Made by a program: the position numbers and the translations under genes
In this document: piece by piece, positions 58,927 through 64,000 of the stretch
Position numbering within the stretch: the stretch's first letter is position 1
How the letters are laid out: each line of letters starts with the position of its first letter
Notes under the pieces: model-generated
Database searches by the model: none
Told to the model about the DNA's origin: nothing
Seen by the model: only the letters and a program-made list of their open reading frames with translations
Assembly: GCF_003293845.1 (NCBI RefSeq)
Contig: NZ_QLST01000001.1
Span: forward strand, 288,470-352,469
From: Flavobacterium tibetense
GTDB lineage: Bacteria; Bacteroidota; Bacteroidia; Flavobacteriales; Flavobacteriaceae
Reading direction: 5' to 3'
Length of the DNA: 64,000 nucleotides

Positions 58927-58946
58927 GGTATTTAATTTTTTAACGA

Positions 58947-60614
58947 ATGAGTTCAAAATATAGTTTTTTGATTGTAGCTTTATTGGTAAGTTTTCGTTTT
59001 ATTGGTCAAAATGATTTAACCAATAAAATAGAAAACCTTATTTCTGTTTCGCAATATGATTCTGCTTATGTTGTTACCCAAAAGGCAATTAAAAATTCAA
59101 AAACGAATTCTGAAGAAAGAGCAGATTATTATATAAAATATGCCAGAATTTTAAAATCGCTTTATAAAACAGATAGTTGTTTTTATTATTTAGATAGAGC
59201 AGAGAGCTTTTACAAAGAAAAACAAGATAAAAGTAAACAGTTTTATATTCTAACTATTAAAGCAGAAGTTTCACGTGCATTAGTAAAGCGAAATATGGCA
59301 AATAATTACATTTATGAGGCTGAAAAATTATTGTCTGAAAACAAAGAATTAGCTTATAAATACTATTATTATAATCGTCGCATTGCTTTATTAGCAGAGT
59401 ATTACAATAATGTTCCAGATTCTGTAGCTAAAATAAAAGAGATCGGGCGACTCATTCTAGACAATCAAAATGAAATTGAAGATAAATCTTTAATAGCATA
59501 TACTTTAAATGAAATAGGTTACTTAGATTTTCATAGAAATCCTAGTAATGCTAAAAAGTATTTTTTAAAAGCACATGAAATTGCAGAACAAAATAATTCA
59601 GTTTTAGCTTACATTGATGTGTCAATTAATTTAGGGAGATATTATCATCACAAAGAAAGTAACTTTAAAAAAGCTATTTATTACCATAAATTAGGATTAG
59701 AAAGAGCAAAAGAAATCAATAATCTTTTTCAAATTCAACAATGTTACAACGAGATTAAAATCTGTTATATATTGCAAGAAGATTATCAAAATGCATTTTT
59801 TTACAGAGATTCATTGGCTAATGTTGACCTAATGATTGAAGGGTATGCAAATTCTAAAAAATATCAACTTTTAGAAAATAAATTTATTATTGAAGGGAAA
59901 GAAAAAGAGCTTAAAGAGTATAAAAAAAATATTTATTTATTGATTATTGTATTGATTTCGCTTTTTACAGGGATTTTTATAATGTACTTTTACAATAAAA
60001 AAATTAAGTTCAAAAACAAAGAGCTGACAAAACTATATGATGAAAATAAATTTTTAGTTAGCGAAACCAACCATCGAGTAAACAATAATCTACAAGTGAT
60101 TAGTTTATTAATTAATGAGCTAATCTCTAAATTTAAGAAGAAGAAACATCAAAAAGAATTAGAAAGTCTTTTAATAAAAGTGGACACAATAGCTACATTG
60201 CACAGGTATTTATACCAAACAAAAAATAACGACCTGATTAATCTAAACGAATACCTTACAGAATTAAGTTTAAATTTCACTGACAGTTTTAATAAAAAAA
60301 ATATTTTTTCCGAGTTTAAACTAGCAAACATTATTTTACCAGCTGAAAAAGCAATGTTTTTAGGACTTTTAACTACAGAACTTATTATAAATTCATTGAA
60401 GCATGCTTTTAAAGATGGCCAAACTAAAGAAATTTCATTAAAAATTGAGTTGCAAGAAGATACTATTTTATATCTTTTTTCTGATAATGGAGAAAATAGT
60501 AAAGGAAAAGAAATTGAGCCCAAATTAGTTTCTCAAATTTGTTTACAATTAGAATCTAAATGTGAAATTACTACATTAAATGGATTCAACTTTAAATTGA
60601 TTTTAAAAAAATAA
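58947..60614 (+). CDS. TPR-containing sensor histidine kinase (HisKA_2 type)
   Basis: The 555-residue protein has a signal peptide (about 1-21). A helical TPR-like region fills about 25-315 (DYYIKYARILKSLYKTDSCF, KYFLKAHEIAEQNNSVLAYI, KAIYYHKLGLERAKEI), and one transmembrane helix lies at about 329-350. The cytoplasmic kinase core has His376 in ETNHRVNNNLQVISLLINEL, the HisKA_2 variant, then LTTELIINSLKHAFKDG and a shortened DNGEN box. The G2 glycine loop is poorly formed, which is frequent in this kinase type. The TPR part probably senses a protein or peptide in the periplasm. A LytTR regulator gene follows after seven bases. Confidence 0.9.
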   Translation: MSSKYSFLIVALLVSFRFIGQNDLTNKIENLISVSQYDSAYVVTQKAIKNSKTNSEERADYYIKYARILKSLYKTDSCFYYLDRAESFYKEKQDKSKQFYILTIKAEVSRALVKRNMANNYIYEAEKLLSENKELAYKYYYYNRRIALLAEYYNNVPDSVAKIKEIGRLILDNQNEIEDKSLIAYTLNEIGYLDFHRNPSNAKKYFLKAHEIAEQNNSVLAYIDVSINLGRYYHHKESNFKKAIYYHKLGLERAKEINNLFQIQQCYNEIKICYILQEDYQNAFFYRDSLANVDLMIEGYANSKKYQLLENKFIIEGKEKELKEYKKNIYLLIIVLISLFTGIFIMYFYNKKIKFKNKELTKLYDENKFLVSETNHRVNNNLQVISLLINELISKFKKKKHQKELESLLIKVDTIATLHRYLYQTKNNDLINLNEYLTELSLNFTDSFNKKNIFSEFKLANIILPAEKAMFLGLLTTELIINSLKHAFKDGQTKEISLKIELQEDTILYLFSDNGENSKGKEIEPKLVSQICLQLESKCEITTLNGFNFKLILKK

Positions 60615-60621
60615 CTTTCAT

Positions 60622-61272
60622 ATGCCAAAGATTTTAATTGTAGAAGATCAAGTCTTAATTGCTCATTTTTTAAGAGATACTTTGTTGAAAGAAGGTTTTT
60701 CAAATATTGAAATTGCTTTTAAAATTAATCAAGCAATTGAATTAGTGACTAATTTTGAACCAGAAATTATTTTGTTAGACATCAATGTTGAAGGTAAAGA
60801 TTCCGGAATTATTTGGGCAGAAAATTATGCAATAAATAAAAAAATTATTTTTGTTACGGCTCAAACTGAGCGAGAAACCATGCAAAAAGCATTAAAAGTG
60901 CAACCTGTTGGATATTTAACCAAACCCATCAAAAAAATTGAACTAATTGCGGCAATAGAATTGGCAAAGAATAATTTAAAGAAGGAATATATCAAGGTAA
61001 AAGATGGCTACGAAGAAATAAAGCTCTATTACAAAGACATATTATTTGCAAAAAGCGAGAGAAATTATATCGATATTCAAACGGTTTCAAAGAAAATAAC
61101 TTTAAGAAATACATTGGATAACATACAAATGGAATTAGATTCAGACACCTTCTGTAGAGTGCATCGATCGTATATTGTTAACAAAGAGAAAATTTCAAGA
61201 AAAACATCTAATAGTCTTCATATTGATAATTACGAAATTCCTATTTCAAGAAATTTAGATTTAAGTATTTGA
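60622..61272 (+). CDS. LytTR-family response regulator
   Basis: The 216-residue protein has a receiver domain (about 1-120) with acidic pair EDQ, phosphoacceptor Asp53 in ILLDINVEGKDSG, and switch residues Thr in FVTAQTER and Lys101 in YLTKPIKK. The C-terminal LytTR DNA-binding domain (about 122-216) has ILFAKSERNYIDIQT, FCRVHRSYIVNKEKI and ISRNLDLSI. It is paired with the upstream TPR kinase. The next gene, a large T9SS surface protein, begins 93 bases downstream and is a plausible target. Confidence 0.93.
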   Translation: MPKILIVEDQVLIAHFLRDTLLKEGFSNIEIAFKINQAIELVTNFEPEIILLDINVEGKDSGIIWAENYAINKKIIFVTAQTERETMQKALKVQPVGYLTKPIKKIELIAAIELAKNNLKKEYIKVKDGYEEIKLYYKDILFAKSERNYIDIQTVSKKITLRNTLDNIQMELDSDTFCRVHRSYIVNKEKISRKTSNSLHIDNYEIPISRNLDLSI

Positions 61273-61332
61273 TTTTCGTATACAAACTTTTGCAGTTTGT
61301 CCCAAATTAAAATTTCACAGCACTTTTACTAA

Positions 61333-61340
61333 TACTTTTG
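61333..61340 (+). promoter_or_regulatory. -7 element of the LamG protein gene (TACTTTTG)
   Basis: Matches TAnnTTTG, 25 bases before the start codon, so the surface protein can be transcribed independently of the regulator. A weak hairpin ACAAACT/AGTTTGT lies at about 61282-61300. Confidence 0.5.
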
Positions 61341-61365
61341 TTTCATAAACTATAAAACAATTATT

Positions 61366-63750
61366 ATGAAACAAAAGTATTTTTATTCAATTTTATTACT
61401 TCTTTTAAGTTTCTTTGGCTTTAGCCAAACTCTAGACCAAAATGGAAATGGAAGTTTTGCTGCAGATTTGCTTGTTTTTGGCAACAACGATGGACAATCT
61501 TTTCAAGCTGGAATTACCGGAAATTTAGCAACAATTACTTTTAATGTTAATAACACCCCATCTCCTACTTTACCTGGTAATTTTACTGTTACCATTTATA
61601 ACGGCGATGGATTTGGTGGATCGGTATTAGGTTCTACAAATTTAAATGTTACTGGTTCAACAGGAGGTAGTGTTACGGTTAATTTCCCATCTTCAATTCC
61701 ATTAATCTCAGGTAATACTTATACTTTTGGGTTCCAAAGCTCTGATGGAGCAAGAATGAATTTATTTACAAATAATAATGGTTACTTAAATGGTTCTGCT
61801 TATTCTAATGGTAGTTCATTGCCAACAAGAGATTTATACTTTAGCACTTTTATGTTTCCTCAAGCCACTCACTTAAATTTTGATGGATCGAATGACTTTG
61901 TAAATTTAGGAACATCATTATCAATGGCTTTAAATGGGACAACAGCTTTAACCTTAGAAGCATGGATTAATCCATCAGCTCTAAATGGTTGGAACAATAT
62001 TATTACTGATTATGATGGGGCGTATCACAAGTTCTTGTTTCGTGTAAGAAATAATAACAATATTCAATTTTGGGTAAATAACACGGCATTAAATTCTTCA
62101 TTTTCAGTTCCTTTAAATACTTGGACACATGTAGCAGCTGTATATGATGGGGCAAATATGTATGTTTATGCAAATGGAAATCTAATTGCTTCACAAGCAT
62201 CTTCTGTAAGTATTCCCTCTGGTTCACAACAAATAAATATTGGATCAAGAATTGGTTCAAATACAGAAAATTTCACTGGTGATATAGACGAAGTAAGAGT
62301 TTGGAATGTAGCTAGAACGCCAGAACAAATTAATGGTTCAATGGATTGTGAATTACAAGGTTCTGAAACAGGGTTGCTAGCTTATTATAAATTCAATCAA
62401 GGTATTGATGCAGTAAATAATTCAGCTGAAACAACGTTAACAGCTACAACTGGACCTATCGGGACCTTAACAGGATTTGCTTTGAATGGTTCAACTTCAA
62501 ATTGGTTGGATGGTTCACCTGTAACAACCGGTTCGGTAGTGCCAGGAAACCCATCAGTGACTACTCCAGTTACCTATAATCAAGGTGATACAGCTTCCTC
62601 GTTAACCGCTACAACAGGAACTAATGGAACTGGATTACTATGGTATACTGCTGCAACCGGAGGAACTGGATCTACAACTGATCCAACGCCATCTACTGCA
62701 ACTGCTGGCTCAACTTCTTATTGGGTAGCAAGCACAAATGCGAACGGATGTGAAAGTGAAAGAGTAGAAATTGTAGTTAATGTAAATGCTTATGCTACTC
62801 ATTTAAATTTTGATGGTACTAATGATTTTGTTCTTTCAGCAAATGCAATCACAAATAATACTCAAAATCAAACGTACCAAGCTTGGTTCAGAATTCCTTC
62901 AATTCCTGTGAATTCTGATGTAATTCTTCAAAGGGGTAATGATGGTTCTGGTGGATGGTCAGTACAAATGGGTGTCAATGCTACTGGAAGATTAAGTGCA
63001 GGTATCAGTGCTTCTCCAGATACATATTTAACAGGAACAACTGTATTAACACCAAATACTTGGTATCATGCAACATTTGTGTTTGAGAACAATAACTCTT
63101 TACGTTTATACCTAGATGGAAATTTAGAGGCTTCTGTTGCTATTGGCAATAGAACATTAAGAAATTCAGATAATAGGTTGAGAGTTGGGTCTGGTAATAT
63201 TGCATCAGAATTCTTTAATGGAGATATTGATGAAGTTAGAGTTTGGAATGTTGCTTTGTCTGTAACTGATATCTTAGCAACTAAGGATTGTGAGTTAGAT
63301 AATACACAAACTAATGTTGTCGTTTATTATAAATTTAACCAAGGATTTGATCTTGTTAATAATACAGCAATTACTACTGTAACAGATGATTCTGGAAACG
63401 GAAATAATGGAACATTAACTAATTTTGGATTAACAGGCGCCACTTCAAACTGGGCTTCAGGTTCTGCGGTTACAACAGGAAACACTTGTCCGTTAGTTTT
63501 AAGTTCGGATAATTTTGCACAAAACAGCTTAATGGTATATCCAAATCCAACAAAAGGTTTTATAAACATTCAAACTTTAGAAACGGTTTCTGTTGAGGTG
63601 CATGATATGATTGGTAAATTAATCTTGTCTAAGCAAATTGAAAATGAATTCCAAAACTTAGATTTGACGAATTTTCCAACAGGTATCTATTTACTGAAAG
63701 CTACAAATACTAACGGTTTCACTCAAACACATAAAATTATTAAAGAATAA
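61366..63750 (+). CDS. LamG-domain surface protein with T9SS type A sorting domain
   Basis: The 794-residue protein has a signal peptide ending FFGFSQ and a beta-sandwich domain (about 20-160). Two LamG/concanavalin-like domains follow (about 168-330 and 478-650); both start LNFDG(S/T)NDFV and contain GDIDEVRVWNVA followed by YYKFNQG. Between them is an Ig-like segment (PVTYNQGDTASSLTATTGTN to ERVEIVVNV). The last 75 residues are the sorting domain (MVYPNPTKGFINI, VEVHDMIGKLILS, FPTGIYLLKATN). It is likely a surface adhesin or glycan-binding protein. A 30-codon ORF overlaps its stop codon. Confidence 0.93.
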   Translation: MKQKYFYSILLLLLSFFGFSQTLDQNGNGSFAADLLVFGNNDGQSFQAGITGNLATITFNVNNTPSPTLPGNFTVTIYNGDGFGGSVLGSTNLNVTGSTGGSVTVNFPSSIPLISGNTYTFGFQSSDGARMNLFTNNNGYLNGSAYSNGSSLPTRDLYFSTFMFPQATHLNFDGSNDFVNLGTSLSMALNGTTALTLEAWINPSALNGWNNIITDYDGAYHKFLFRVRNNNNIQFWVNNTALNSSFSVPLNTWTHVAAVYDGANMYVYANGNLIASQASSVSIPSGSQQINIGSRIGSNTENFTGDIDEVRVWNVARTPEQINGSMDCELQGSETGLLAYYKFNQGIDAVNNSAETTLTATTGPIGTLTGFALNGSTSNWLDGSPVTTGSVVPGNPSVTTPVTYNQGDTASSLTATTGTNGTGLLWYTAATGGTGSTTDPTPSTATAGSTSYWVASTNANGCESERVEIVVNVNAYATHLNFDGTNDFVLSANAITNNTQNQTYQAWFRIPSIPVNSDVILQRGNDGSGGWSVQMGVNATGRLSAGISASPDTYLTGTTVLTPNTWYHATFVFENNNSLRLYLDGNLEASVAIGNRTLRNSDNRLRVGSGNIASEFFNGDIDEVRVWNVALSVTDILATKDCELDNTQTNVVVYYKFNQGFDLVNNTAITTVTDDSGNGNNGTLTNFGLTGATSNWASGSAVTTGNTCPLVLSSDNFAQNSLMVYPNPTKGFINIQTLETVSVEVHDMIGKLILSKQIENEFQNLDLTNFPTGIYLLKATNTNGFTQTHKIIKE

Positions 63751-63842
63751 TGCAATTTTGGAAAAAATATAAATTAGAAATTCTATTAGTTATATTTTAC
63801 CTACTACTCATTGTTTTAGGAATACAAATTGTGTTGATGTAA
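63750..63842 (+). CDS. Predicted 30-residue single-pass membrane peptide
   Basis: The ATG at 63750 overlaps the stop codon of the LamG gene (TAATG), the same coupling arrangement seen at three other gene junctions in the window. The product is MQFWKKYKLEILLVIFYLLL followed by IVLGIQIVLM: a short basic N terminus and one hydrophobic helix. The stop is followed 15 bases later by a strong terminator, so the ORF fits exactly inside the transcript. Its reality is uncertain because it is short and AT-rich. Confidence 0.5.
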   Translation: MQFWKKYKLEILLVIFYLLLIVLGIQIVLM

Positions 63843-63857
63843 GTTTAAGTTTTTTTC

Positions 63858-63895
63858 AAACCCCTAAATAGATTTTATTTAGGGGTTTTTATTTT
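63858..63895 (+). terminator. Terminator of the LamG transcript
   Basis: AAACCCCTAAAT / ATTTAGGGGTTT stem followed by a T-rich run. Confidence 0.88.
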
Positions 63896-63913
63896 CAAAA
63901 ACTTCAATAACAA

Positions 63914-63953
63914 AAAGCCCAAAAGTTTATCAACTCTTGGGCTTTGCTTTTTT
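63914..63953. terminator. Second hairpin, probably terminating a minus-strand gene beyond the window
   Basis: AAAGCCCAA / TTGGGCTTT stem with T runs on both sides. Together with the terminator at 63858 it suggests a convergent minus-strand gene whose 3' end lies near or past 63960; too little is present to identify it. Confidence 0.6.
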
Positions 63954-64000
63954 AAGCAGTTCCTTAAATGGAACCGTTTATTTTAAAATGGTTGCGGATG

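Noticed and set aside
63960..64000. 3' end of a minus-strand gene at the right edge
   Set aside because: Only about 40 bases are available; several frames close with stops and none can be identified, although the hairpin at 63914 makes such a gene likely.

Overview
This is chromosomal DNA of a low-GC member of the Bacteroidota, almost certainly a Flavobacterium or close relative. The evidence is the TAnnTTTG type of -7 promoter element, the near absence of Shine-Dalgarno sequences, type 9 secretion (T9SS) sorting domains, TonB-dependent receptors, DUF4271/DUF4296/DUF6252/DUF4301 families, a long S16 protein and a DnaE with a fused exonuclease. No rRNA, tRNA, CRISPR array, transposase or prophage was seen. 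Most of the window is ordinary core genome.

Layout. 1-9.6 kb: a coiled-coil membrane protein, saccharopine dehydrogenase-like protein, DUF423, pckA, DUF4271-hemD, and a dolichol-phosphate-mannose-type glycosyltransferase-pyrC-DUF4296 run. 9.8-16.9 kb: tyrS, a LuxE-like protein, three T9SS sorting-domain proteins (one is little more than the sorting domain) and a lipoprotein. 16.9-24 kb: a beta-helix lipoprotein and TonB receptor divergent from a PhoB/PhoR-like pair, with helically phased GTTANC repeats between them. 24-31 kb: trmB, LysE, an alkyltransferase-like protein, an Fe-S/electron-transfer run (Mrp, NifU-like, flavin reductase, ferredoxin), DUF3050 and acyl-CoA dehydrogenase. 31-42 kb: rpsP-rimM-tRNA methyltransferase, lipoproteins, dnaE, trxA, an orphan sensor kinase, a HIT protein and greA. 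42-50.7 kb: a TonB receptor under a TPP riboswitch (so probably a thiamine receptor), then arfB-DUF4301-pnuC-GGGP synthase-phosphopantetheinyl transferase, and ahcY. 50.9-64 kb: DUF4407, MmcQ, cyclase, hemW-ruvC, a flippase-like protein plus a glycosyltransferase, DUF456, a TPR histidine kinase with a LytTR regulator, and a large LamG/T9SS surface protein followed by an overlapping 30-codon ORF.

The most unusual signal is repetitive DNA. Gaps are filled with short tandem repeats of 7-bp period (TTTCAAG, CCCATCA, ATTCCAA, CAGTNNN, AGAGAAA, CTTAAAC/TTGAAAC), 8-bp repeats (AAACTTNT) and several palindromic elements. The same families occur in frame inside four protein-coding genes: hemW, the phosphopantetheinyl transferase, the glycosyltransferase at 56.7 kb, and the signal peptide of the thiamine-type receptor. 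Two copies of the AAACTTNT repeat sit at exactly the same distance from the -7 element of two promoters. I regard this repeat invasion of genes and promoters as the best candidate for something undescribed. All family assignments come from reading the sequence; no database search was run.
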